A stretch of 64,000 nt of DNA from Ctena decussata. Taxonomy: Eukaryota; Mollusca; Bivalvia; Lucinida; Lucinidae. The stretch is taken from assembly GCA_963989385.1 (NCBI GenBank), contig OZ022502.1, positions 1,379,501 to 1,443,500 of the forward strand, written 5' to 3'. Position 1 is the stretch's first letter. The number at the start of each line of letters is the position of its first letter. Below are positions 1 through 10,517 of this stretch, piece after piece. The notes beneath the pieces were generated by a model that was not told where the DNA came from, searched no databases, and worked only from the letters and a program-made list of their open reading frames with translations. The position numbers were made by a program, and so were the translations under genes.

Positions 1-325
1 GATCCCTGTATAAGCAAAGAAACAAAATCCCTCTCGAAAGGAATGCTTTCTCTTGGCCAGAGGCATCGATATATTAAAACAAAAGTTTGATAAAGCAGAC
101 AATATTTCGCAAGTTGATTGTGCAGTTTGTAGTGTAACAATAAGCTATTTCACAAAGTTACATATTCTTGCAAGAAGTTTGCCAACATACCCTGAAAACT
201 TGATCTTTCTTTATAGACTGGAGAAAGAGAAAATCGTTGAAATAAATCTTATTGGTATTACAGGTTAAATTTATTAACTTCCTACATGCGTATAACACAC
301 ACAAAAAAAAACGAAGCAACAAATG
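1..325. other. no recognised feature
   Basis: AT-rich. A 71-codon + strand ORF (53..268) has no coding signature or splice context that I can support. Confidence 0.4.
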
Positions 326-730
326 CTAATAAATCACCGTTTCCTGTAAAAGTTCTGACGTTAAATCCATTTCCTTTGGTGCTCCATCGCGCTCACGAGC
401 GCGTGCGCGTGCCAAATTGGACACCCTCGACTGTGCATGCCCTTTACTTCTCGGCAAACTCTGCTCTTCTACATCGTCAGCAGATCTGTATGTAGGATCT
501 CTACTGTATGCTTGCGTCATTCTTGAGTCTGGTGTTTCTGCATGTCCATTAACTCCGTCATTATCATCAGCATAATTATCCTGTGTCACTGATCTATTTG
601 TCAGTCCACTTTCACCTCTGTCCTCACTATGCCGACTGTGTCTCTGTTGCGCATGCGCAGCACGGCTATGGCGACTAGTCCTCTGCGGCGTATCCTCGTA
701 GTAGGATTCTGCTCGGTTGTTTTGTGCCAT
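326..730 (-). CDS. charged ORF, possibly an exon of the same - strand locus
   Basis: 134 codons from ATG to TAG, starting MAQNNRAESYYEDTPQRTSR and rich in Arg, Ser, His, Asp and Glu, with an RARARERD run. Composition and orientation resemble the exon at 5602..6210, and both begin MA-x-N. The upstream bases carry an in-frame TAA and no convincing acceptor, so it reads as an initiating ORF or alternative first exon, not as the next exon of that gene. A weak donor (ACG|GTGATT) lies near its end. Family unknown. The region is less AT-rich than its surroundings, which favours real coding sequence. Confidence 0.35.
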   Translation of the reverse strand: MAQNNRAESYYEDTPQRTSRHSRAAHAQQRHSRHSEDRGESGLTNRSVTQDNYADDNDGVNGHAETPDSRMTQAYSRDPTYRSADDVEEQSLPRSKGHAQSRVSNLARARARERDGAPKEMDLTSELLQETVIY

Positions 731-865
731 AATATCTTCTCGGACTTGTCCTTAAACTCCTTAATATTCGCACACCTCAACCAAATTATGTCAATATTGT
801 CAAATTTTGATTAAAAGTTGTAAAAATATTTCGCGATGTGTCGGAAAAATCCTCTCGGAAAAGCA

Positions 866-932
866 AACAGTGTGGACCCTGATCAGACTGCTCCTTGTGC
901 AGTCTGATTTGGGTCTACACTCTTTGCTGAAT
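866..932. repeat. short palindromic repeat, AGCAAACAGTG family
   Basis: Inverted arms GCAAACAGTGTGGACCCTGA and its near complement ending CTACACTCTTTGC, joined by a GCTCC/TGC loop. The same arm consensus recurs throughout the window (39.5, 49.8, 52.7 and 55.8 kb among others), so this is a non-autonomous hairpin element. Confidence 0.75.
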
Positions 933-935
933 CGC

Positions 936-2700
936 TTCTGTCTTAATATTTATTGCAATTACTTTAATTGGAATTAACTCATTTTTTTTCAAACTAAACT
1001 CCACTGATTTCTGATAATGTCTTCATTAATGATAATTGCCTTTTCTGCTTGATTTCACGCTGCACGCGAGATTCCAAGTGAAAGTGTCTTTTTTATTATT
1101 TGTGTTTACGCTTGCTAATCATAGTCATCATATATTTATGATTGTTAGTCTCCTTGGAGTTGTCCTTTTGATCTGCACTGTGAAATTCAACTGAGTATTT
1201 TATGTTGCTTGCAAAAATTGGCGATTAGAACTAATTAGAAAAGCAACTATTATTAAAGACCTTTACAGAGAAATCGTTATTGTCCATGTGTAATTCAAGG
1301 CAGCTAGTCTGTTAAGCGAAGTTTCTTGCGCATTGGCAAATTTCTTCACTTATTCCAAAACTATCGTTGTCAGAGAGTTTCGTGGAACTAAATGGGTAGA
1401 CATGTAGCTTAGCTTATTTGCAGACTTTTACCCAACCGAAAAATTCTGGGACATCATATAAAATATATGGTAGTTAATGCTGCTGAATACTGCAAGTCCA
1501 ACAGAAACTGATCGCAAGCAGAAACTGATAATGTAACTAGATTTTAAACCAATGCATAATTTCTAACCACAAAATTGAGGGAAACAGCTAACAATGCGAT
1601 TGACAAATGAAATTAAAACGTGCAACATCAGCTCAAAATAATTGCATAACAGATAAATCTTTTCGACAAACAGGACTCTATACAGGTCAAACTCAGATGC
1701 CTAATTTTCTTTCACCGAATATTGACTGTCAATAAAGAATCAGAAGTCTAGAACGCATGAATACCTAAAGGAAAATCAAAGGCACAATTGGTCAGTTTAT
1801 GAAGCATAATTTCAAACAGAAATTCGATGAGTTCTTTTTTCTGATGGCAGACCTTGTAAGGTAGAGATATTTGGCAGTCATCAGTTCTGAACAAAAAGAT
1901 CATTTTCGAAGCAAGGAATACACCAATAAAATGAAAAATGCAAAATCAGTTTAATTGGGTCTGTTCATGACCAGTAATGAAATGTGCAATACCGGCCACG
2001 CCCCTTAGAACCTGCTAAAGCAGAATTAAAATCTTAAAAAGTTCATTTAAGAGCAGAGAATACATACAGAAGTAAGAACATGGACCAGACTACGTAGTTT
2101 CGGCTAATAAAGAACTCTATTTTCAATATGACTTAAACTGAAATCAGTGAACCCAAAGAACCAGAAACTATAATCTTCACTATGATGATGTACGGGTAGA
2201 CCTACGGCTGCCACACGGCACATCGCCAGCTGCAGTGAATAGCCCTGTGGTGACTTCTACCGTAACCCAGAGCCATTGACGCCATTTCAGAAAGGAAGCA
2301 GATGATATTGCTGAAATCATGGTGTTCATGTTCAGGTCGGCTGATACATTCTCTAAACAGGCAAACAGTTCCAGGTGTTGATTTTGAGAAATGATGAATT
2401 TAAAGTCTCATTTGCAAAGAAGACTAGATTTCGTTCATAATTTCATTCTAACAGTCGGTTACTTCGGTCGCTGAAGACACCACTATGAAATTATTATTTG
2501 TATTTATTACCAGCAGTGATAGAATTCACAGAGCACTGACTACCTATGACACGCTTTTACGCAAAAACAAAAATAAAATAATAATAATAATACTCTTGTT
2601 TACATTATCCCCAAGATGGGTAATACTATGTCTAGATTTTTATTTTATATCAATTTTTAAAAAATATTTTGCTGTAAAAAAGGCTGGTGTGATGTTCTAT
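936..2700. other. AT-rich unassigned stretch with one coding-like patch
   Basis: Mostly AT-rich with no repeat or gene recognised. Bases 2159..2276 are GC-richer and open on the + strand (HYDDVRVDLRLPHGTSPAAV and on to a TGA), and also partly open on the - strand. No convincing splice site was found, so it is only noted. Confidence 0.3.
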
Positions 2701-2724
2701 TGAAGACTTTCACATATGTATCGA

Positions 2725-2924
2725 GGAGCCCCGGTAGCTCAGTGGGTTAAGCGCTGGCCTACTGATCTAGCGGTCGCGGGTTCGAGCCCCGCTGGAGGCG
2801 GAGTTCTTTCCATCGTAAACGGGGTTCCATTGCACAAGCCTTTCATTATCACAAGCCCATCGTCCTGATATGACTGAAATACTGTTGAAAAGGACGTAAA
2901 ATCGCAAGTCATCCATCCATCCAT
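2725..2924 (+). mobile_element. tRNA-derived SINE with 14-bp target duplication
   Basis: The head has a tRNA-like A box (TAGCTCAGTGGG) and B box (GGTTCGAGCCC). The body includes ATATGACTGAAATACTGTTG, and the tail is (ATCC)n. A perfect 14-bp duplication, CACATATGTATCGA, flanks it at 2711..2724 and 2925..2938, which fixes both ends and shows target-primed insertion. The - strand ORF inside it is a by-product. Confidence 0.9.
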
Positions 2925-3198
2925 CACATATGTATCGACATAAATTTTGCTGATTTATAGGTTAGAGCCCCTGACATATGAGATTCAAAGACAGAAATCG
3001 ACAGTAAACCTGTTAACCGCTTTAACAAACAATTTGATAAGGACAATGTATTGATCTATCATTAATAGGTTTTCCACAATAGTTGTTGTTTATTCAAACA
3101 CGGTCCAGCCCGTAATTACAGTGGCTGCGGATGTTGGTGTAATTACACCCCGACAGATATGTCAATAAAATTTGCGATAGAAGGCCAGACTATTTTTT

Positions 3199-3420
3199 TT
3201 AACCCATTGCATTCTGGGTAGTTTTGTCGTCCGCTAAAACTGTCGTCTGCATCAAAAATCAAGAATGTTTTGACAATATTGGTCTACCTCTCGTAGAAAT
3301 GATGTCTAAGCAGCAAACAGTTTGGATCTCAGATCAAGCCCCACGTTTGTGGGGCCAGATCTGGATCCAAACTGTTTGCCCAGATACCACTAAAGGGGTA
3401 TCCCGAATGGAATTGATTAA
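3199..3420. mobile_element. MITE, TTAACCCATTGCATTCTGGG family, copy 1
   Basis: Terminal inverted repeats TTAACCCATTGCATTC and its diverged complement ending GATTAA. The centre is a near-perfect hairpin (AGCAAACAGTTTGGATC ... GATCCAAACTGTTTGC around a CCCCAC/GTGGGG loop). A second copy lies at 36522..36747. The 167-codon ORF that overlaps it is read through the repeat and is not a gene. Confidence 0.8.
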
Positions 3421-4733
3421 TTTTAAGCGCCCACAAACCGGCGTAATAGCAAATACCGTTATCTGTTATATGTGGTTCCAGCTTCTGAGACAGGGACTAG
3501 GAAATATGAAGCTAAGCCTTACAAAAGCTATAGGTTATTTCAGTTTCCATCGAGATGTTGAAAATAAGAACGCTTCAGAGAAACATACTTTTAGTTATAA
3601 CCTATCTTTTTCAGATAACCCACTCCTCTTTAGTTGCACACTCACAGCCTGCCAACCTGTTCATCATGCCACTCACATATATGAGGTGATTTATGGTTGT
3701 ATACTCATGCGCAACGTGGTTTACTGAGGCACAGGTTGGGAGAGGGAGCGGGGAGAAGGGGAGAGAGAAACTATTTTAAAAAAAAAAACTTTATTCATGT
3801 AATTGTAAAACCTAGCCTTTTCTTTGAAACATTAAAGTCTCTTCGCAATTGATTCATAAAGAACGGCGCATTTTTTTTTTTTTTTTTTTTTTCTAAAAAT
3901 ATACATTGCAGCAGAAAAGACCATAGCTTTTAATGCGTGTTGTCCTATTAACTGATGTCCTAAATCGACCCTCAGTGGAAACGCTAAATGAAACAAACAA
4001 ACAAACAAACAAAAAAACTGGCATGGCCTGATATTCCGCTGGTGTTTTTCTGTTCAATATTAAACGCCATATCGAAAGAAATTGCTTATAATACTTTCCT
4101 TTAAAGTGAACGAATTCACTTCCAGAGGACGCAACTCTGCCATTCTTATTTTTGTATTTTTGCCTATTGGAGGGTTTGGGAATGAGGGATGGGGTGGGGG
4201 TGAGGGGAGCGTGGGGCGGGCGGGCAGCGGGTGATGGTTGGCAAAACTCTATTAATCGATTTACATGTCGAAGAGACATAATTCTATGATAAAAAAAATT
4301 CCAGCCTGTCATTTAAAAGTGCGTATACTCTACTTGAAGTGGACCTATATGCTTCTCTGATAATTGAATCCATCCTTACTATGCTTACAGTGGAGTTAAA
4401 AAGGAGTAAAATTCTGTCTATAATCAAACAGTTTTAATTTTCCCTCCTGTCCCAGGAGGAAGGTATTTCCTTTCGGTGGAGTGGTCGTTCACCTTAGTAT
4501 AAGGTCTAGATAAATGGATAGATGATTTGCGGTTTTACATTCCTTTCAAAAATATGTCAGTTATATTAGACCAATGGAGAATTGAGAATAAAACAATCCA
4601 GAAGCAGGAAAAGAACCATGAACTAATCTGGATACAAAACAAACGACATCTGGATTTTTGACTGAAGCCCACAGTGACCACGAATGGCTTTAATTCTGAA
4701 GGCGGTAATGCTTCTTTTCTTCTTTCATTCTAG
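3421..4733. other. unassigned, with homopolymer and G-rich tracts
   Basis: Contains a T tract (about 3870..3891), an AAAC microsatellite near 4000 and a G-rich stretch (about 4170..4232). No gene or transposon end was recognised. The - strand ORF at 3893..4312 is low-complexity. Confidence 0.35.
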
Positions 4734-4991
4734 TCAAGTGGAAATCAACGATCAATGACTTCATAACTACGTATCTTCTTGGAGCAATTATTACTTATGA
4801 TCTGGTAAGATTATGCGTACTACCACCTGCACATCGCCCCTTACCTTCCAACCTTCCACCTTCACGACACGGTTACATACGATTCGGTTTCAGTCTGCTG
4901 GTTAGAAGTTGTCCGAATGGGAAGGTAAAGGACAACAACGAAACCGAACCCGGCGCTGGACGAAAATTTACCAATGTAGCCTTTACTACAG
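4734..4991 (+). CDS. putative internal exon with one hydrophobic segment
   Basis: A strong acceptor (TTCTTCTTTCATTCTAG) and a strong donor (ACTACAG|GTGAGT) enclose 258 bases. The only stop-free frame enters with two bases and leaves with one, so it is symmetric. It encodes KWKSTINDFITTYLLGAIIT, then YDLVRLCVLPPAHRPLPS, then a polar Asn/Gly/Lys part ending KFTNVAFTT. The DFITTYLLGAIITYDLV stretch could be a membrane segment. No neighbouring exon was found and the family was not recognised. A stop-free run of this length is uncommon by chance but possible. Confidence 0.35.
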
Positions 4992-5159
4992 GTGAGTCGA
5001 AAACATTTGTAAATGTGTTATTTTGAGCATAACTGATGATTTGCTTGATTCGTTTGAAGTCATGAATATTTACTAATATCTAGGCGGAAAAACCAAGCGA
5101 TTAAATAAAAGAACAAAAAGAAAACGTATTTTCATAAGTAGATAATGACACTGACCCTC

Positions 5160-5190
5160 CTCCCCCCCCCCCCCCCCCTCCCCCCTCCCC
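5160..5190. repeat. C-rich tract
   Basis: Near-uninterrupted C run of about 30 bases with occasional T; its length is likely polymorphic and prone to sequencing error. Confidence 0.85.
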
Positions 5191-5601
5191 AGTGTCTGTG
5201 TCCAGTGTATGCTGTAATAATCTCAAATGCTGGCACGGAGACGCATTTGTAAATTAAAGTTTCGTTTAAAGTCCCAAAATTAAGCGTTACTACAGTAATC
5301 CGTGAAAGTAAATCGGTGCAGCTTCAGGGTAAGCAACTCTGCCATTTCCATTTGCCTCTCTTTTCAGCTGGATGTCAACTCTTCGATTTAAGACATGAAA
5401 TGGCTACACTCAGAACAAACTCTTCCCTTTAAGGAGGGACCATTTTGGAAAGACAAGGTCACCCACGGGAGCAAATAGAAGTCTATATATATATAAAGTT
5501 GTTTGCCTTTGTAGAAATGGCGAGAAAATATGGATGTGTATCCATACACCTTAGGGTGTTCGAAAAATTAGCTATACTAAGTAATTGATGGTCATACTTA
5601 C

Positions 5602-6210
5602 TTCGGGCTTGTGATTAGTTTCCTGCATGGCTAAATCCATACCAAAAGTAGTAGGCCACTTGGCTGGACTGGGATTGCGTGCTGGAGGAGGACGGTACTC
5701 GGCACGAGCTCTTGGTGGTCGTTTTGGTTCTCTTTCACGGGCTCTTGGTGTTATCTTCGGTTCTCCGTACGGACGCTTATTATCCACAATCTCTTGACCA
5801 ACCTGCTTAATTGCAGCCTGAATTTCTTTCTGATGGTAGTCGGTTTTCTTCGGTGAGCCGACCAAAGGAGAATATATATCATCATCTCTGAAATTTTGCG
5901 GTGATTCGGGACTGCTCCTGACAGGAGATACATTACGATCCTTCTGTTTATCTTTCTCTTGTTCTGCGTGCGCAGCAAGTGCGTCTTTAACCACTTGTTC
6001 GAATCGAGTTCGCCCATTGTTTGTTTGGTTTGTGGATTTTTCCCTCTCAGTGCGAGCTTCGTCTACCAGCTCCTCACGTTTGTTACGTACTCGTTCCCAG
6101 AGATTTCCGCCAGCGTTGTTAGTCGCTCTGGCTCTCTGCTTTCTCCGATTTACACGCGCTGAGAGTGTGAGAGGCGAAGCCAGATGTCCTCGAGCAGTGT
6201 TGCTTGCCAT
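5602..6210 (-). CDS. charged-protein exon with start codon, unknown family
   Basis: The - strand frame starts at an ATG at 6210, directly after an in-frame TAG. It runs 203 codons to an ideal donor GAA|GTAAGTATG, leaving phase 0. Reading on into the intron meets a stop after 9 more codons. The product starts MASNTARGHLASPLTLSARV. It has a basic start, a charged stretch (WERVRNKREELVDEARTERE) that could be helical, an SPVRSSPESPQ segment with SP sites, and a Pro/Arg-rich end. No signal peptide or membrane segment is visible. The composition suggests a cytoskeletal or nuclear protein, but the family was not recognised. The ATG could also sit just after an acceptor (TTAATTAG), so this may not be the first exon. 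Confidence 0.6.
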
Positions 6211-6540
6211 CTAATTAATTAAGGGAAATTCTAAGTTCTGATCACTGAAAAAAATATGTAACAGAAACTGGTTGTCATTAAATTTGTATTATTGATTTAT
6301 ACTACAATAGAATTGCAACATCTATTCTATATATATAAGTATTGAAAAAAATTGAATAAAATATGTTTAAACCAACATCTATTCACGTTGAAATAGATTA
6401 CGATAAAATCTGAATCTGTATTTCAAACACCTTATTTACTGAGTGAACCATTTAAAAATGCATAATATACCCGGTATTCTGTTGCTTTCATGATTGCGAC
6501 TTGTTCTATACATACTCCATCAGTGACAGAGTCATGAATG

Positions 6541-6771
6541 AATAATAACCGCAACATGACAAAACAAACAAAGTGGCATCTGCGCCCAGAGAAGACTCAG
6601 ATCAGACGGGGCAGCCACCCATTCAGATCAGAGTCTTTGATGTGCACTTGGGGGGTAGCTAAAGGTCTAAGCCATATCCATGCGGACAGCAAAGAATCTG
6701 ATCACACTTGTCAGGCTGATCTAAGTGTTCGCACTTTGTTGGCGTTTTCGTGTCGCGGTTCAAATATATAT
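6541..6771. mobile_element. MITE, GAGCCGC..ACGAGAAAACC family, diverged copy
   Basis: Internal inverted pieces CAGACTCAGATCAG / CTGATC..AGTCT and an end reading CACTTTGTTGGCGTTTTCGT, GTCGCGGTTCA. It matches the better preserved copy at 40188..40432. Confidence 0.7.
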
Positions 6772-7159
6772 TATCTTTTAATTGAAGAGATAAAATGAAA
6801 ATAAATAAAAACTCATATTCATGAAAAAAATCTTTATACATGTAAATTCAAGGTTTTAGTAGAGGTGAAGTATTTAAATCACCCAAAGCTAGTTCAGAAT
6901 ACATAGAAAAAGAAATTATTGCAGTATTCAATTTACTCAACAATTTTTAAACTCACGGTCATAAACGTGAAAAACAGAAAGAAAAATAATGACTCACAGC
7001 CGCTTTGTCCTTAATTTAGCGGATTTCACTGAAAAACGACCACTGTCCTCAATGCAGCAAAGTTTTTTGGTGTTAAAATTTTAATTATTACTCGAATATA
7101 CTAGTATTTGCTCTTTGTTGCTCTATCTTACGCAAGAAGTGGCGTAAATCAGATGTGGA

Positions 7160-8086
7160 TCCTAAAAAAATCTAAGGAACTTGGACTTTGAAGTAGATAG
7201 CATAAAAACCTACGATTTCTCTACGCTTTATACAACAATACCACATAACAAATTAAAATCTAAATTAAAAGAAATTGTTAACAATTGTTTCTTTCACAAA
7301 AACGGAAATCGTCGGTACAAATACATTGTTCTTGGGTATATGGACACATATTTTGTTAAGGACCACTCTGAGTTTCATACAAAATATTCTGAAGATGATG
7401 TCATTAAAATGCTGGAATTTCTTATCGACAATATTTACGTGGAGTTTAGCGGACAGAGTTTTCAACAGACAGTTGGCATTCCAATGGGCACTAACTGCGC
7501 CCCCTTACTTGCCGACTTGTTTCTTTACGGGTATGAGGCGGAGTTTATACAAGGGCTCTTAAAAGAGGTAATCAACACCTTGCAAAGAAATTCAACTTCA
7601 CCTACAGGTATATAGATGATGTTCTGTCTCTGAATAATCCTAAGATTTCAGAGTATATTGACCTCATCTATCCATGTGAACTTGAAATTAAAGATACCAC
7701 AGAGTCCAGTTCATCTGCTTCATACTTAGATTGCTATCTCTATATTGGCAATGGAAAGCTTGTTACTAGCTTTATGACAAGAGAGACGACTTCAACTTTC
7801 CCATAGTTAACTTTCCATTTCTGAGTAGTAATATCCCTTCGGCACTTGCATACGGAGTTTATGTTTCTCAACTAGTCCGCTATGCTAGGGCCTGTTTCAA
7901 ATATCAAGACTTTGTTGAAAGAGGGAAGCTACTCACTCAGAAATTATTGAAGCAGGGTTATCATAAAGCAAAGCTTGTGTCGACAGTTAAAACGTTTTAT
8001 GGGAGACACCATGACCTTGTTGATCCCTACAACGTGGCCGTTTCTAAACTAATCTCCGATTTGATGGTCTCAGCCGAAGCTTAGTT
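7160..8086 (+). pseudogene. Penelope-like element reverse transcriptase, frameshifted
   Basis: RT of the Penelope-like class (retroelements related to telomerase). Motif A YDFSTLYTTIPH is near 7210, motif B QTVGIPMGTNCAPLLADLFL near 7470..7530, and the catalytic YIDDVLSLNN near 7607 in a different frame. Another shift leads to DFNFPIVNFPFLSSNIPSA and a C-terminal FYGRHHDLVDPYN block ending at a TAG near 8085. At least two frameshifts make it inactive. The N-terminal RT part and any GIY-YIG endonuclease are absent. Bases 8087..8240 look like its 3' untranslated part, since they match the copy at 19.9 kb. Confidence 0.88.
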
Positions 8087-8340
8087 AAGCTTTCAAATAC
8101 CGGACTTTCATTTTCACTGACTTTTTCCACAGTTACATAGATATGGCGGGTGTATTATAATAGGCAGGTTATGCTTACTACCCCGCGGGCACCTGATCAC
8201 ACCTCTGTTTTGGGGTCCATGTCTGTGTATCTAAAATATTCCGGAATTGTCTATGTTTAAATGACCTACGACTTTGGACTTATGATTTGGGTACTTTGAC
8301 CACTATCATTTTGCTCTTATGTTTCATTTAGAAATATACT

Positions 8341-8706
8341 AGAAAAGAGCCCGCGCAAGCGCGGAAATATTTCATGATGGTCAAGTTTATATAAAAAAAG
8401 CGAGTTTTAATTTTTCAATATAAATGGCCTTAGGCCCAGGTGAAGATATGACATTTACCATGAATACTCACTAAAGCTTCATTTACCTAATTAGTTGTCT
8501 GCATCTACAAACTTTCAGGTAGCAGACTGCATTGTTTCTAAAAAAATCAACTTTTTTCACTTTTTCCTGTAGAAAAACCTAAGTGACTCAAAAGTTGACC
8601 TTGCCGTAAAACAGATCAAGGTCATCCCAGGGTCATCATTTATATATATTTTGTTGAGCTTTTGAGTCCTTGATGCGACATGCTAAGTTTCAAGATCATA
8701 GGATTT
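8341..8706. repeat. dispersed repeat of AAGGTCA type
   Basis: Contains a phrase of the kind GACCTTGCCGTAAAACAGAT, CAAGGTCATCCCAGGGTCA, common in molluscan intergenic repeats. No ORF. It is split by the SINE that follows. Confidence 0.45.
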
Positions 8707-8720
8707 GTGGTTCTGGGGGA

Positions 8721-8996
8721 AAGAATTGATTGATTTGATGCTTAACGTCCACGGTAAACAGCTAAGGTCATGTCGGGACGGTCAGTTAACCTAATCACAC
8801 TATTCCTGGACAGGCTTAGACCTCCTAAGCGGTTAACCAGTACTAAGTGCACATACTTTCGCCAGTAACTGACAACTGCCCTTCTTGATTGAATCAGCGG
8901 AAGGAGAAACGAAAGTATGTGGCCAGACCGGGTTTAGAACCCAGGACCTCTGACTTATGAGTCAGGTGCCCTACCGATTGCGCTACGCGGCCTGGC
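8721..8996 (-). mobile_element. tRNA-derived SINE (second family), minus orientation
   Basis: The tRNA-like head lies at the right end (GTAGCGCAATCGGTAGGGCA ... GGGTTCTAAACCC on the - strand). The body carries the conserved core CCTCCTAAGCGGTTAACCAG, and the ATTG-rich tail is at the left. A perfect 14-bp duplication GTGGTTCTGGGGGA lies at 8707..8720 and 8997..9010. Other copies are at 38.6, 38.9 and 49.1 kb. Confidence 0.9.
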
Positions 8997-9586
8997 GTGG
9001 TTCTGGGGGAGAAGATTTTTGAAATTTTTTACCATAATAAATGTTTGCCATCTTGGTTATGTGACCTGTCCTGGGTATTTTTTTTTCTGGAAAAATTGGA
9101 TCCTGGAACGTTTTGGGGGAAAATATTCAAGCCCTGTGAAGACTAAAAGCTTATTTAGCTTCGTTGAATCATTGAAATTGATTTGTCTGCTTCGCTGGAA
9201 AAATGCCCTTTCTTACCTGGCGCATGTGTTAACCTTAGACATTTTTAATTTTTGTCTTTTCGAAAGTTCAGCTGAGTTTGAATTCTCCTAACGACGTTCC
9301 CCAAGTGGCTCAGCGGTACTAACCATAGCCGCACACACTTGGCACCGTGTATCCGTCCAACTTTTCGTAACCATGTGCGTTGAGCTTTATTCTTCAATGG
9401 GCGAGTTCGATTGGCTACTCGTATTGACTATCGTTCTGGAAGAAAATGGGTCGTTCCGAGCCAGGGCCGTCGGGACTATGACCATTTAGTTCTTCATCCG
9501 TTTAGAGATATGAGCAAACATACAAAAATAAATCGTTATTTATGGGGAATGACGTACGTTCATGGGTCGGATTTTTGCATTAGAAG

Positions 9587-9895
9587 TAAAAAGTATGCAA
9601 AAACCAGGAACTGAAACAATCAAAATCCAAATCCAGCCCTCAAACCATAGTTGGAAACAACTAAGATTACAAATAATCAAGATACAGAGAACATATGGCC
9701 AACCGAGTGAGCAGCTTGTTCCCAAAAGGTGGCCACTCAGCAACCCAAACCGAACCAAAAATAATAATAACATACATAAGGTAAAACATCACAGAAACTC
9801 TGACACCAAAAACAGGCAACAAAGAACCACAACAGAACTACCGCCTTGGAACGGTCAGTAATGAATTACTGGGGGGCTTAAATCGATTTTACAGG
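9587..9895 (+). repeat. dispersed repeat shared with 30.9 and 18.1 kb
   Basis: The first ~235 bases (from AGTAAAAAGTATGCAAA to AAACAGGCAAC) are almost identical to 30933..31168. The remainder, to CTGGGGGGCTTAA, matches about 18120..18185. Superfamily not recognised. The translated ORFs across it reflect the repeat, not a gene. Confidence 0.7.
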
Positions 9896-10042
9896 CCCAA
9901 CCTCACCCTCAGTTTCTGAAGTGGTACAAAACATTTAGTTGGTTGTGCATTAGAACCTGCTAAAGTTGGACTTGCTAAGCAGCGCGCCGATATAACGACG
10001 CAGAACCGAAACGACCGGATTAATTTAAAACGTGTATTCAAG

Positions 10043-10508
10043 GGCTCCTACTAAAGACAGAAAAGAACTTTTGCCACCTAAACGGACCGAAAAGAACTTT
10101 CGGGCACCGAAAATGACTTTTTAAAATGTCATTTTATGCTATAACAAACGTTTGAAATATATATAGGTTAAAATATTTTATTTCTAAACATAATTTTCTA
10201 GAACATTAAATGAAAAATGCCCTTTTCGGTGCCCGAAATTCGGCATTCGCGATGTCCTTTTCGGTACATGGCGTCTCTTCACTAACCAGAAGTGGAGTTC
10301 TTTTCGGTGCTGTAATTTTTTGGTAAAATTTAAGGATGAAGATACTACAATTCACAAACTTATTATTCAAGCGCTAATTACTATCATGATGATATCAAAC
10401 ATATGTTTTATATGACATTTAACGGCAAATAAAAGTCCATTTCGATGCCCGAAAGTTCTTTTCGGTCCTTTTCGGTGGGGTTAGTACTTTTCTGTCTTTA
10501 GTAGGACC
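10043..10508. mobile_element. Mutator-like MITE with 9-bp target duplication
   Basis: Terminal inverted repeats GG(C/T)CCTACTAAAGACAGAAAAG extend inward with repeated CCGAAAAGAACTTTCGG motifs. A perfect 9-bp direct repeat GTATTCAAG flanks it (10034..10042 and 10509..10517). A 9-bp duplication is the hallmark of Mutator-like elements. 466 bp with no coding capacity. Confidence 0.8.
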
Positions 10509-10517
10509 GTATTCAAG

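Noticed and set aside
2727..2800. A functional tRNA gene at the SINE head
   Set aside because: A and B boxes are present, but the acceptor stem does not close and a SINE body, tail and target duplication follow.
3224..3727. 167-codon + strand ORF
   Set aside because: Its first third lies in the MITE at 3199..3420. No family features or splice context.
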